DNA from: VAZQ01 sp963739385
Lineage (GTDB): Bacteria; Pseudomonadota; Alphaproteobacteria; Rhizobiales; Xanthobacteraceae
Reading direction: 5' to 3'
Assembly: GCA_963739385.1 (NCBI GenBank)
Contig: CAVUAI010000010.1
Coordinates: 1 to 64,000, forward strand
Length of the DNA: 64,000 bases
The notes under the pieces are model-generated. The model was not told where the DNA came from. It saw only the letters and a list, made by a program, of their open reading frames with translations, and did no database searches. The position numbers and the translations under genes were made by a program. Shown in pieces: positions 1 to 8,045 of the stretch (positions are counted from its first letter, which is position 1; every line of letters starts with the position of its first letter).

Positions 1-212
1 CCGACCGAATCTCAAGCCGTGAGCAGGCCGCTGCGACCGGCCCTTACCCCGGGGAAACCGTCGCGTTCGAGCGTCGACCGGCCTTCGTCGCGAGCGGTGG
101 ATCGCGGTGATTGTGGCCCGAACCCGATGGCAGCCCGGCTGAAAGCCGGTAGACTGTCCTCCCCGCTAAGCCGGTCCGAGGGCCAACACCTTCACAGCGA
201 AAGGGAATACGC

Positions 213-374
213 ATGGACGTCCTTATTGGCGTGCTCATCACCTTCCTTGTCGTCATCCTGGTGCTCTATCTCGTCAACCTGCTGCCGATCGACGGGCGCG
301 CCAAACAGATCGTGCGCATCATCGTCATCATCATCGGCGTCATCTCGATCCTGAAATATCTCGCCGTGTTTTGA
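213..374 (+). CDS. Small membrane protein, two TM segments
   Basis: A 53-residue hydrophobic protein. Residues about 3-24 form one transmembrane helix (Ile/Leu/Val-rich, ending LLP), a short charged turn IDGRAKQ follows, and residues about 32-50 form a second helix ending KYLAVF. An AAGGGA ribosome site sits 8 bases before the ATG. It resembles the short two-helix membrane proteins found as hypotheticals in proteobacteria (I believe the Thivi_2564-like family, from memory only). Function is unknown. It lies 16 bases ahead of the DHFR-like gene and may share its transcript. Confidence 0.7.
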   Translation: MDVLIGVLITFLVVILVLYLVNLLPIDGRAKQIVRIIVIIIGVISILKYLAVF

Positions 375-390
375 GCCTCCGCCGCGTGGC

Positions 391-942
391 ATGCCCGGTC
401 CCAGCCGCATCGAAGGCTATGCCATCATTTCTGCCGACGGAATGATCGCGGATGCGGCCGGGCACATGCCTGATGCGCTCAAGATCGAGGCCGATCAGGC
501 GTTCTTCCATGCCGGATTGAATTGCGCCGCCGTCGTGGTGCACGGGCGGCATTCGAACGAGGGCGGGCCGCATGCGCCACGTCGGCGCCGGCTGATTGCG
601 ACCCGCCGGGTGCCGCGCCTTGCAGCCGTACCCGCGAACCCGAAGGCGCTTCTTTGGAATCCGGGCGGCGCGACGCTGGCCGAAGCCTGGACCGAACTGG
701 GGGCGCCGGACGGGACCTTGGCCGTGATCGGCGGGGCCGATGTGTACGACCTGTTCTGGACGCCCGGCTACGACGCCTTTCATCTCACACGGGTAGCCGC
801 GCGCCTTCCGGGAGGCCGGCCCGTCTTCCGCGGGCTTGCGCCCTCGCCGGAAGACATCCTCGCGAGCCATGGCCTGCGGCCCGGCGACGTGCGTCTGCTC
901 GACGCCACTGCCGGAGCAACGCTCGTCACCTGGCGACGCTGA
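391..942 (+). CDS. Dihydrofolate reductase-like (RibD C-terminal fold) protein
   Basis: A 183-residue protein. It opens with GYAIISADGMIADAAG, the first strand and loop of the DHFR/RibD-C fold, and has a later VIGGADVYDLF segment that matches the glycine-rich NADPH-binding turn of the family (usual form IGGxxxY/F). Family members are NAD(P)H-dependent reductases of pteridine- or pyrimidine-like substrates; the substrate here cannot be told. It is not a standard FolA, because the usual PWxxxxD-type substrate loop is missing. The start is weak in ribosome-site terms. It converges with the DUF3551 gene, whose stop codon directly abuts this one. Confidence 0.7.
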   Translation: MPGPSRIEGYAIISADGMIADAAGHMPDALKIEADQAFFHAGLNCAAVVVHGRHSNEGGPHAPRRRRLIATRRVPRLAAVPANPKALLWNPGGATLAEAWTELGAPDGTLAVIGGADVYDLFWTPGYDAFHLTRVAARLPGGRPVFRGLAPSPEDILASHGLRPGDVRLLDATAGATLVTWRR

Positions 943-1227
943 TTACCTGCGAGCGCGGCGCGGCGCCGGCTTGGGTGCGTAGATATAGCTCGGGTTGGGC
1001 GCGCAGCTGCCGCCGAGCCCGCGCGCCGTCGCCATGCATTGCTCGAAGTTGTAGTAGCCGCAGTCCCAGCCGCCGTCGCGGCCGCCTAGATTGGCGCACC
1101 AGGGCGCAGGTGGACGACCTTGCGCCGTTGCAGTGGTCCGGGCGTCGAGCACCCCTGCCCCGGCCACCAAGCCGAATGCTATGGCCACTTTCAGCGCAGG
1201 CACCAGAGGGTGGTGATCAGAGGCCAT
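943..1227 (-). CDS. Small secreted DUF3551-type protein
   Basis: A 94-residue protein with an N-terminal signal peptide (ALKVAIAFGLVAGAGVLDA, then Ala-rich to about residue 36). The mature part has the pattern WCANLGGRDGGWDCGYYNF, EQCMATARGLGGSC and PNPSY that marks the DUF3551 family of small exported Rhizobiales proteins with conserved cysteines. The start was chosen at the ATG preceded by AGGAG 7 bases away; a longer reading frame exists upstream but lacks a ribosome site and would place charged residues before the signal peptide. It is followed at once by the DHFR-like gene on the other strand. Function of the family is unknown. Confidence 0.75.
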   Translation of the reverse strand: MASDHHPLVPALKVAIAFGLVAGAGVLDARTTATAQGRPPAPWCANLGGRDGGWDCGYYNFEQCMATARGLGGSCAPNPSYIYAPKPAPRRARR

Positions 1228-1388
1228 GGAATCGCTCCTGTGCTTTGGACTCGCATGATGACCGCTTCTTCCGCGCCCCACAATCCGGCGCGATCGCGGC
1301 GAGCCGACGGCTCGTCACCGGCCGAATTTCGCGATAAGGTCGGTGTTGCAAGTAACGCGCAAAGAGAAGCCCAAAAGGGAGCGTAAAG

Positions 1389-1790
1389 ATGAGCATGAGC
1401 GTCGGTGTGCTCGACCACTACAACGTCTCGACCCGCAACCTCGGCGACACGGTGCGTTTCTACGAGGAGGTGCTGGGCCTGGTGAATGGGCCGCGCCCGC
1501 CGTTCGACTTCCCGGGCGCGTGGCTCTACAGCGAAGGCCACCCGGTGCTCCACCTCAACGATATTTCGCCCACCGATACGCCGCAGCGGCCCGATTCCGG
1601 CGTCATCGATCACATCGCCTTCGGCAGCCGCGGCTTCGATGCGATGAAGCAGCATCTCGCGCAAAAAGGCATCCAGTTCCGCGTCAACGAGGTGCCGAAC
1701 AGCACGCGTCGGCAGATTTTCGTCACCGATCCCAACAACGTGCTGATCGAGCTCAACTTCGACGTCGGGAAGGAGCGCGCTGGCGGCTGA
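1389..1790 (+). CDS. VOC-family (glyoxalase/dioxygenase fold) protein
   Basis: A 133-residue single-domain vicinal-oxygen-chelate protein with two beta-alpha-beta-beta-beta modules. Likely metal ligands are His10 (VLDHYNV), His75 (VIDHIAF) and Glu121 (VLIELNF), the usual spacing for this fold. The motif FVTDPNNVLIELNF near the C-terminus is typical of glyoxalase/bleomycin-resistance relatives. Substrate unknown. The last 38 bases overlap the last 38 bases of speE on the opposite strand, so the two genes share their 3' ends and no room is left for a separate terminator. Confidence 0.85.
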   Translation: MSMSVGVLDHYNVSTRNLGDTVRFYEEVLGLVNGPRPPFDFPGAWLYSEGHPVLHLNDISPTDTPQRPDSGVIDHIAFGSRGFDAMKQHLAQKGIQFRVNEVPNSTRRQIFVTDPNNVLIELNFDVGKERAGG

Positions 1791-2700
1791 ACTTCGTGCC
1801 ACCGGCCGCGCCTGCAGCCGACCTGCGCTTTGCGGCCTTCGCCACTTTTTCGGCAATGAAGCGCGGCAGCGCGAAGGCGGCGACGTGGACCTCGGGCGTC
1901 CAGTATCTGGTGGAGAATTGGCCGGCCTTCCGATAGCGGGCGGCAATGGTCTTCGCCGGCGCCTGGCGCAATCTGGCATTGTCGCTCGCCCAGCCCATCG
2001 CGAGGTGTCCGCCCACATAGGTCGGGATCGCCGCGACATAGCAGTAGCCGTCCGCGAACAGCTTGCGAAACTCGGCGATGGTCCCGGTGAGCTCCTCCGG
2101 CTGGAAAAGCGGCACCCCGTTCTGCGTCACCATGACGGCGCCTTTCGTCATGCAGCGCTTGCAGGCAGCGTAGAATTCCCGACTGAACAGCACTTTTCCG
2201 GGGCCCTGCGGGTCGGTCGAGTCGACGATGATCACGTCGAAGTGCCGGTCGGTCTCGGCCGCGTATTTCATGCCGTCACCGATGACGAGGTCGAAGCGTT
2301 TGTCGGCGAAGACCGGCTTGGTGAATTCCGGGAAGTGCTGCTTGGAGAATTCGACCACGGAGGCGTCAATCTCGACCTGGGTGAGGCGCTTGACGGACTT
2401 GTGCTTGAGCACCTCCTCGGCGATGCCACAGTCGCCGCCGCCGACGATCAGCACTTCGCGGGCGCGGCCGTGGGCCAGGATCGGCACGTGGGCCATCATC
2501 TCGTGGTAGACGAATTCATCGACAGCCGTGACCTGGGTCGCGCCGTCGAGCATCAACATCTTTCCGAAGAACGGGTGCTCGAACAGGACGAGGTGCTGGT
2601 GCTCGGTGTGCACTTCGTGGATCACCCGCTCGACCTCATAGGTCATGCGGAAGCCGAGCTCGTCGAACAGCGTCTCAGGGATGCGGCGTTTCTCGGCCAT
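1753..2700 (-). CDS. speE: Spermidine synthase (polyamine aminopropyltransferase)
   Basis: A 315-residue protein that transfers an aminopropyl group from decarboxylated S-adenosylmethionine to putrescine. Visible family motifs are the glycine-rich loop IVGGGDCGIAEEVLKH (about residues 85-100), the acidic VEIDASVVEFSK strand, and DSTDPQGPGKVLFS with the catalytic Asp region (about 161-175). About 28 residues at the C-terminus are basic and Ala/Gly-rich and extend beyond the usual end of the enzyme; this tail is encoded within the overlap with the VOC gene. It lies 77 bases downstream of speD on the same strand, so both steps of spermidine formation are probably co-transcribed. Confidence 0.95.
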   Translation of the reverse strand: MAEKRRIPETLFDELGFRMTYEVERVIHEVHTEHQHLVLFEHPFFGKMLMLDGATQVTAVDEFVYHEMMAHVPILAHGRAREVLIVGGGDCGIAEEVLKHKSVKRLTQVEIDASVVEFSKQHFPEFTKPVFADKRFDLVIGDGMKYAAETDRHFDVIIVDSTDPQGPGKVLFSREFYAACKRCMTKGAVMVTQNGVPLFQPEELTGTIAEFRKLFADGYCYVAAIPTYVGGHLAMGWASDNARLRQAPAKTIAARYRKAGQFSTRYWTPEVHVAAFALPRFIAEKVAKAAKRRSAAGAAGGTKFSRQRAPSRRRS

Positions 2701-2777
2701 GGGCTGGGCATCGAATCACAAGCAACAGACGAGGGCGCCGGCGCATTGCCTCGTCCATCCGGTCGTCTGTCACCGAC

Positions 2778-3257
2778 CTACGCGCTTTGCCCGCGCAGGA
2801 TTTCGTTCACCTCGACGCGCTTGGCGTTGAAGGCCTCGCGCAGTACCGGAACGCAAGCGTCGGGGCTGGCCTTGCCGCACATGAACACGTCGAGTGCGGC
2901 GTAGCCCGCGTCGGGCCACGTGTGAATAGAAATATGGCTCTCTGCCAGCACCGCCACGCCGGACACGCCGTTGGGCTGGAAGTGGTGCAGATGAATATGC
3001 AGGAGCGTCGCCTGCGCGGCATCCACGCAGCGGCGCAGTGTCGCTTCGATCAGGTCGATGTCGTCGAGTCCTTCGGCGCCATGCAGATCGATGATCAGGT
3101 GGACGCCGGCGCAGCGCACGCCGTTGCGAACGGCGAAATGGTCCTCGCGATCCTCCGCGGGAACCGGCTTGACCACGGCGACGTGGGCGACTTTCTCGCG
3201 GGCGGTGCCTGGAGTGCCCAGGCCCTTCCCCGATCGTAAGAGGGCGTTCTGGCGCAT
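2778..3257 (-). CDS. speD: S-adenosylmethionine decarboxylase proenzyme
   Basis: A 159-residue prokaryotic-type SAM decarboxylase that makes the aminopropyl donor for SpeE. The self-cleavage motif is seen as AESHISIHTWPD; cleavage is expected between Glu106 and Ser107, with Ser107 becoming the pyruvoyl cofactor. The KASPDACVPVL segment near the C-terminus fits the small-subunit alpha chain. The N-terminal 40 residues are longer than in minimal homologues. The start was chosen at the ATG with GGGGAGGA 5 bases upstream. It is first in a two-gene unit with speE. Confidence 0.93.
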   Translation of the reverse strand: MRQNALLRSGKGLGTPGTAREKVAHVAVVKPVPAEDREDHFAVRNGVRCAGVHLIIDLHGAEGLDDIDLIEATLRRCVDAAQATLLHIHLHHFQPNGVSGVAVLAESHISIHTWPDAGYAALDVFMCGKASPDACVPVLREAFNAKRVEVNEILRGQSA

Positions 3258-3569
3258 TGCCGTCCTCCCCAACCGAGTGATCCAACCCGAGTACCGGCGA
3301 GCGGCGTCAGGCAAGCGAATGCCGCCCGATCCGCCCGCGCACGGGTGGATCACAGCGGCTCGTCCCCACATAAGGCTCAGGTCCCCGGAGTCAAGAGAAT
3401 TCTGTCCCCGCGTTCACGAACGTCTCACGCGAACGGGACCTGCATTAAGGACTCGTCATGTGCGCCTCAACGTCCGGCGGACCGAGCCTGGAATGCGCCT
3501 GCGACAGCGAGTAAAATCGCGTGGCGCACCGTCAGACGGTGCCAAGCAACGATAATGAACGAGGACGGG

Positions 3570-4676
3570 ATGAACGCCAACTTCACACGACGCACGCTTG
3601 TCGGCACCTGCTCGTGCTGCCAGTCAGAAGAATTTCCAGTGAGCCCCGCGCGGCGGACGTTCCTCGCCGGCGGCGCCGCGGCGCTGGGCCTGAGCGCGGT
3701 TGCCGCCGCCGGCCGCTCGACACCCGCAGCTGCCCAGGCGCCGACCAAGAGCCGAATCGACGTGCATCACCATTTCATTCCCCAGTTCCACGTCGACGCC
3801 ATGATGGCGCCCGGGCGCCGCGCAGGCGCACCACCGCCGAAATGGTCGCCCGCATTGTCGCTCGAGGACATGGACAAGAGCGGAATTGCGACCTCGATCC
3901 TGTCGATCGCCCAGCCCGGGGTCTGGTACGGCAACAACGTCGAGGAGTCGCGCGCGCTCTCGCGCCAGCTCAACGAGTTCGGCACCAAGGTGGCCAGGGA
4001 TCATCCGAGCCGCTTCGGCCTGTTTGCGGCGATCGCGCCCCCCGACGTGGACGGGAGCCTGCGGGAGCTCGAATACGCTCTCGATACGCTCAAGGCCGAC
4101 GGCATCGGCCTGTTGACCAGCTACCAGGACAAATATCTCGGCGATCCGTCGTTTGCGCCGATCTACGAGGAGCTCAACCGCCGCAAGGCTGTGATCTATG
4201 TTCACCCGACCACGCCCGATTGCTGCCGCGGGCTGGTTCCAGGCATCCCGCCGGGATCGATCGAGTACGCGACCAATTCCACCCGCACCATCGCGCACAT
4301 CGTCTTCAGCGGGACGGCGGCGAAATTTCCGGACATCCGCTGGATCTTCTCCCACAGCGGCGGCACGCTTCCCTTCCTCAGCGGACGTTTCGTGCGCCTG
4401 GCCGAAGAACGCAAGCTGGCGCATCTCCCGAACGGCCCATTGCCCGAGTTCAAGAAGTTCTATTACGAGCTCGCTCAGGGCAATACGCCGGGGCAGATCG
4501 CGGCGCTGCTCAAGATGGTGTCGACCTCGCAGGTGCTGTACGGCACCGACTATCCCTTCCGCGACGGGGCGGAGGTGAACGGAGGCATCGCGGAGTGGGG
4601 TTTCGACGCCGCCGACCTGCGCGCCATCGAACGCGAGACCGCGCTCAAGCTGCTGCCACGGATCAAGGCGAGCTGA
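3570..4676 (+). CDS. Tat-exported amidohydrolase (amidohydrolase-2 / decarboxylase-like)
   Basis: A 368-residue metal-dependent hydrolase of the amidohydrolase-2 family, which includes ACMSD and aromatic decarboxylases. Metal and catalytic motifs visible: DVHHHF (about 69-74), VHPTTP, SHSGGTLPFL and YGTDYPF. The N-terminus carries a cysteine cluster (GTCSCC) and then a twin-arginine signal (ARRTFLAGG, hydrophobic stretch, AAAQA), so the enzyme should be exported folded with its metal. The start was chosen at the ATG with GAGG 5 bases upstream; an ATG 15 bases earlier is also possible. It is 23 bases from the Bug-type binding-protein gene. The substrate is inferred only broadly: an aromatic or cyclic carboxylic acid. 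Confidence 0.88.
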   Translation: MNANFTRRTLVGTCSCCQSEEFPVSPARRTFLAGGAAALGLSAVAAAGRSTPAAAQAPTKSRIDVHHHFIPQFHVDAMMAPGRRAGAPPPKWSPALSLEDMDKSGIATSILSIAQPGVWYGNNVEESRALSRQLNEFGTKVARDHPSRFGLFAAIAPPDVDGSLRELEYALDTLKADGIGLLTSYQDKYLGDPSFAPIYEELNRRKAVIYVHPTTPDCCRGLVPGIPPGSIEYATNSTRTIAHIVFSGTAAKFPDIRWIFSHSGGTLPFLSGRFVRLAEERKLAHLPNGPLPEFKKFYYELAQGNTPGQIAALLKMVSTSQVLYGTDYPFRDGAEVNGGIAEWGFDAADLRAIERETALKLLPRIKAS

Positions 4677-4699
4677 TCCCCGCGATCGGAGAGAGGACC

Positions 4700-5686
4700 A
4701 TGCAGCGGCGTTCGCAGCGGCGCGCCCTCATCCTCCTGGTGGCAGCGCTCGGGATTCTGCCCGCCGGGTCGTCCGCCTTCGCCCAATATCCCGCGAAGCC
4801 GGTGCGGGTGATCGTCCCATTCGCCGCCGGCGGCACACCCGACGTGGTCGGACGCATCGTCAGCCAGCAGCTTGCCGCCCAGACCGGGCAGGCTTTCGTC
4901 GTGGAGAACCGGCCGGGCGCCGATGGCGTCGTCGGCGCCCAGGTCGTGGCGGAAGCACCGCCCGACGGCTACACGCTGCTCGTCACGTCGAGCTCGTTCG
5001 TGGTCAATCCGAGCTTTCACAAGAAGCTGCCGTTCGACGTCGTTCGCGACTTCGAGCCGGTGAGCAATCTTGCGGCCACCGAGGCCTATATTCTCGGGGT
5101 CAATCCTGACCTGCCGGCGCGCACGGTGGCGGATCTGGTTGCGCTCACGCGCCGGTCGGACGGCAGAATCTCGTTCGGCTCGCCCGGCGTCGGCAATGGG
5201 CTTCATCTCGCCGCCGAGCTGTTCAAGTCGCTCACCGGCGCCCAGATGGTGCATGTGCCCTACCGCGGCGCGGCGCCGGCCATTACCGGCCTGATAGCGG
5301 GCGACGTGCAGGTCATGTTCATGACGCCGCCGTCGTCGCTGCCGTTCATCGAAGCGGGGAAAATCCGGGCGCTTGCCTATACCGGCGCCAGGCGTTTCGC
5401 CCGGCTCCCGGACGTCCCGACGATGGCGGAAGCCGGCGTTGCCGGAATGGAGGTGCTCGCAAGCTGGACCGGAATGTTCGCGCCGGCGAGGACGCCGGAC
5501 GCCCTGCTCGCGCGCCTGCACGAAGAGGTGCGAAAAGCGGCGGCGACGCCGGCGTTGCGTGATCGCCTCACCGGCATCGGCGTCATTCCGCTCGGCAACG
5601 CGCCGGCCGAGTTCAAACCGTTCATCGCCGCGCAGGTCCGGCAGGTCGCCGATATCGTGCGCGCAGCCGGCATCGAGCCCCAGTAG
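4700..5686 (+). CDS. Bug/TctC-type periplasmic solute-binding protein
   Basis: A 328-residue tripartite-tricarboxylate-transporter binding protein. It has a Sec signal peptide (RRALILLVAALGIL ... SAFAQ), then the family signature YPAKPVRVIVPFAAGG, VENRPGADGVVGA, PDGYTLL and HVPYRG. GAGAGGA lies 4 bases before the ATG. These proteins bind small carboxylates in the periplasm and usually pair with the TctA/TctB membrane proteins; neither is encoded in the window, so it is an orphan binding protein, as is common for this very large family. It is likely co-transcribed with the preceding amidohydrolase, suggesting the ligand is that enzyme's substrate or product. Confidence 0.92.
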   Translation: MQRRSQRRALILLVAALGILPAGSSAFAQYPAKPVRVIVPFAAGGTPDVVGRIVSQQLAAQTGQAFVVENRPGADGVVGAQVVAEAPPDGYTLLVTSSSFVVNPSFHKKLPFDVVRDFEPVSNLAATEAYILGVNPDLPARTVADLVALTRRSDGRISFGSPGVGNGLHLAAELFKSLTGAQMVHVPYRGAAPAITGLIAGDVQVMFMTPPSSLPFIEAGKIRALAYTGARRFARLPDVPTMAEAGVAGMEVLASWTGMFAPARTPDALLARLHEEVRKAAATPALRDRLTGIGVIPLGNAPAEFKPFIAAQVRQVADIVRAAGIEPQ

Positions 5687-5700
5687 CCGCAGCGCAAGGA

Positions 5701-5724
5701 GGCAACGGCAAAGCGGCCGTTGCC
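5701..5724. terminator. Hairpin between convergent genes
   Basis: A perfect 9-bp inverted repeat, GGCAACGGC and GCCGTTGCC, with a 6-base loop lies in the 47-base gap between the Bug gene and the convergent GMC gene. No T-run follows on either strand, so it is a weak or factor-dependent terminator at best. Confidence 0.45.
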
Positions 5725-5733
5725 CAAGCTGCT

Positions 5734-7311
5734 CTATCCGGCAACCGCGCTCCAGTTCGACGCCAGTTGCTCGGCGCCACGCAGCGACAGCGCAAAGATC
5801 GTATAGGTCGGATTGACCGCGCCTCCAGTCGCGAAGATGCCCGGCCCCGCGACGTAGAGATTCGGGATTTCGTGGGTCTGGCCGTAACTGTTGGTCACAG
5901 AGTTTCCCGCCTCCGTGCCCATGATGGTTCCACCCATCAAATGGATGGTGGGCATGTTGCCGCGCGCCGACCAGACCTCCTTGGCGCCCGTGGCCTTGCC
6001 GATCTTGAGGCCCTCCTCGAAATTCGCGTTCCACAGCGCGACCGCGTCCTGGTCGTAGGTGTGGATGATCTTGCCGAGCGGCATGCCGAACTCGTCCTTG
6101 TCGCTTGCGAGCTCGACCCGGTTCTCGATATTCGGCAGCTCTTCGCCGGACGCCCCGATGCGGCTCAAGCCACGGGCGCCGCGCTTCATGAAGGCGGCGA
6201 GATCGGGCCCGAACAGGTCACTGCGCGCATTGGCAAAGCTGGCAAGGCCGCTGGTCTTGAGCGCGGAACCGACATTGATGAACGTACCGCCGAAAGCACC
6301 GTTGTGACTCGTCTTGCTGTTGCGCTCGTAGGACATGAATTGCGCGCCGGTGGTGCCCATGTAGTTCTGGACATCCTCGTCGAACATTGCCCAGGTCCCC
6401 GAGCTGAAATGCGCCATCATGTATTTGCCGACAAGACCGCTGCCGTTGGCGAGCCCCTTGGCGTGCTTGTCGGTCGCGGAGTTGAGCAGGAGGCGCGGGT
6501 TTTGCGCCGACCATGCGGCCAGCACCACGACGCTGGCCTCCTGCACCTGCCGTTCCTTTTTGGCGTCGTAATACTCGACCCCGGTCACCTTGTTGCCCTG
6601 GGCATTGCTGAGCACGCGGGTGACGGTGGAGAGCGCGCGCACCTCGGCACCGGCTTTCCTGGCGTCGGCAAGATAAGTGACCAGCGGATTTGCCAGCGCA
6701 CCGGTCGGACAACCGACATGGCACCAGCCGTCATAGATGCAGGCGGCGCGGCCCTTGTATTCGGTCGAGTTCATCGCCAACGACGCCGGCACCATGCGGA
6801 TGCCGTTGGCTTCGAAGCCCTTGAGCCAGACCTCGCCGTGGCGAAAGGTCTTCATCGGCGGCATGGGATAGGGCGCCCCTGCGGGCCGCCAGATTTCCTC
6901 CGCCTTGGCGTCGCCTGAGATGCCGATATCCACTGCGACCTTGTCGTAATAGGGCGCGACATCGGAATAGGAGATCGGCCAGTCGAGCGCACGCCCATGC
7001 TCGCTCTTGATCTTGAAGTCGTTGGGGAGAAGCCGGGGAAAGTTGGCGAAGTGATGCAACGCCGCGCCGCCGACGCCCCAGCCTGCCTGATAGGCATATC
7101 CGAATGGATTTTTGCCTTCGAGCAGGAAAGGTGCGCCCGCCGGCTTGATCCGTCGTCCCCAGAAATCCGAACTGATGAGGTCGGAGAGCTGCCAGTCGGG
7201 GCCTGCCTCCAGCACCACAACCTTCTTGCCGGCCTTCGCCATCACCGCGGCAAACACCGAACCCGACGCGCCAGAACCGACGATGACGACATCTACTTTT
7301 TCGTTCGCCAT
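5734..7311 (-). CDS. GMC-family FAD oxidoreductase (gluconate 2-dehydrogenase large-subunit-like)
   Basis: A 525-residue glucose-methanol-choline oxidoreductase. The N-terminal FAD-binding motif is VDVVIVGSGASGSVFAAVMA; the C-terminal domain has GGTIMGTEAGNSVTNSYGQ and YVAGPGIFATGGAVNPTYT, where the active-site His/Asn region of GMC proteins lies. It has no signal peptide. The gene is 1 base downstream of a Tat-exported subunit-3 gene, the arrangement of membrane-linked gluconate/sorbitol/glucose dehydrogenases in which the flavoprotein rides through the Tat pathway with its small partner. The usual third subunit, a multi-heme cytochrome c, is not nearby. The start was chosen by AGGTGG about 4 bases upstream. 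Confidence 0.9.
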   Translation of the reverse strand: MANEKVDVVIVGSGASGSVFAAVMAKAGKKVVVLEAGPDWQLSDLISSDFWGRRIKPAGAPFLLEGKNPFGYAYQAGWGVGGAALHHFANFPRLLPNDFKIKSEHGRALDWPISYSDVAPYYDKVAVDIGISGDAKAEEIWRPAGAPYPMPPMKTFRHGEVWLKGFEANGIRMVPASLAMNSTEYKGRAACIYDGWCHVGCPTGALANPLVTYLADARKAGAEVRALSTVTRVLSNAQGNKVTGVEYYDAKKERQVQEASVVVLAAWSAQNPRLLLNSATDKHAKGLANGSGLVGKYMMAHFSSGTWAMFDEDVQNYMGTTGAQFMSYERNSKTSHNGAFGGTFINVGSALKTSGLASFANARSDLFGPDLAAFMKRGARGLSRIGASGEELPNIENRVELASDKDEFGMPLGKIIHTYDQDAVALWNANFEEGLKIGKATGAKEVWSARGNMPTIHLMGGTIMGTEAGNSVTNSYGQTHEIPNLYVAGPGIFATGGAVNPTYTIFALSLRGAEQLASNWSAVAG

Positions 7312-7312
7312 G

Positions 7313-7876
7313 TCACCACCTCTTGGTTGGCATGATGTGGGCCATGTACGGAATATTGAGGCCGGCATAGCCCTCCACGGTCCCGTAGACGACATCGACG
7401 GCGTCCAGGCGAAGCAGCGTGTAGACGAATGGTCCGCCCGGCCCCTGCCAACCCTCGATCTTGTTCTGGCGCATGGCGTCGACGAAGCTACGCTGCTCGG
7501 ATGCCGCGAGGTCGACAAACCCGCGGCCGTTGTTGAGCGCCTGGCTGGCGCGATCGACCGCGCCCAGCGCGGCGCGATAGAAGTTCGCATAGGGCGGACG
7601 CACGTTGAGGATGCGCGCTTCGAGCAGCGCTTCCTCCGGCGGGATCGAGATCTGCTGATCGACGAAGTTGGATATCCCGGCCTGGCGCGCGCCTGGAACG
7701 AGCGTCTCGCCGAGCGCCTCGAGCGTTGCGGCCTGCGCCGCCGTGAGCGTTCGCAACGGGACGCCTTGCGCCCGCGCCGCAGCCGGCGTGAGCAGCACCT
7801 CGACGCCCCCCACCGTGAAGGCGAGCGCGCCCAACCCCGCGCCTTTGACAAAGGCGCGCCGTTCGATGTCGTGCAT
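7313..7876 (-). CDS. Tat-exported gluconate 2-dehydrogenase subunit 3 family protein
   Basis: A 187-residue small subunit for the adjacent GMC flavoprotein. It begins with a twin-arginine signal (IERRAFVKGAGLGALAF ... AAARAQG), followed by the alpha-helical domain typical of the family (LTAAQAATLEALGETLVPGA, QQISIPPEE, NFYRAALGAVD). Known members escort the FAD subunit through the Tat translocon and stabilise it in the periplasm. GGGAGGAG precedes the chosen ATG by 4 bases. Stop and next start are separated by one base, implying translational coupling. Confidence 0.87.
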   Translation of the reverse strand: MHDIERRAFVKGAGLGALAFTVGGVEVLLTPAAARAQGVPLRTLTAAQAATLEALGETLVPGARQAGISNFVDQQISIPPEEALLEARILNVRPPYANFYRAALGAVDRASQALNNGRGFVDLAASEQRSFVDAMRQNKIEGWQGPGGPFVYTLLRLDAVDVVYGTVEGYAGLNIPYMAHIMPTKRW

Positions 7877-8045
7877 GGTCTCCTCCCTGGTGCCCGACTT
7901 TCGGGGCACTCTTGTCGCCGGCCGCATGAGCCGCGGGGTCCGTCGCAGCGAAGGCTGGTACGAAACGGCCGCCGTCTTTTGGAATGACTTTAAAATTCAA
8001 CGCCGATTTGGAGAGGGAATCAAGCGCACTTCGGCCAGGGCGGCC

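Noticed and set aside
1885..2904. A long plus-strand reading frame opposite speE/speD
   Set aside because: It is antisense to two clearly recognised genes and has no start site or family resemblance; GC-rich DNA gives long chance frames.
4700..5686. A complete tripartite TctABC transporter
   Set aside because: Only the binding protein is present; no TctA or TctB gene is adjacent.
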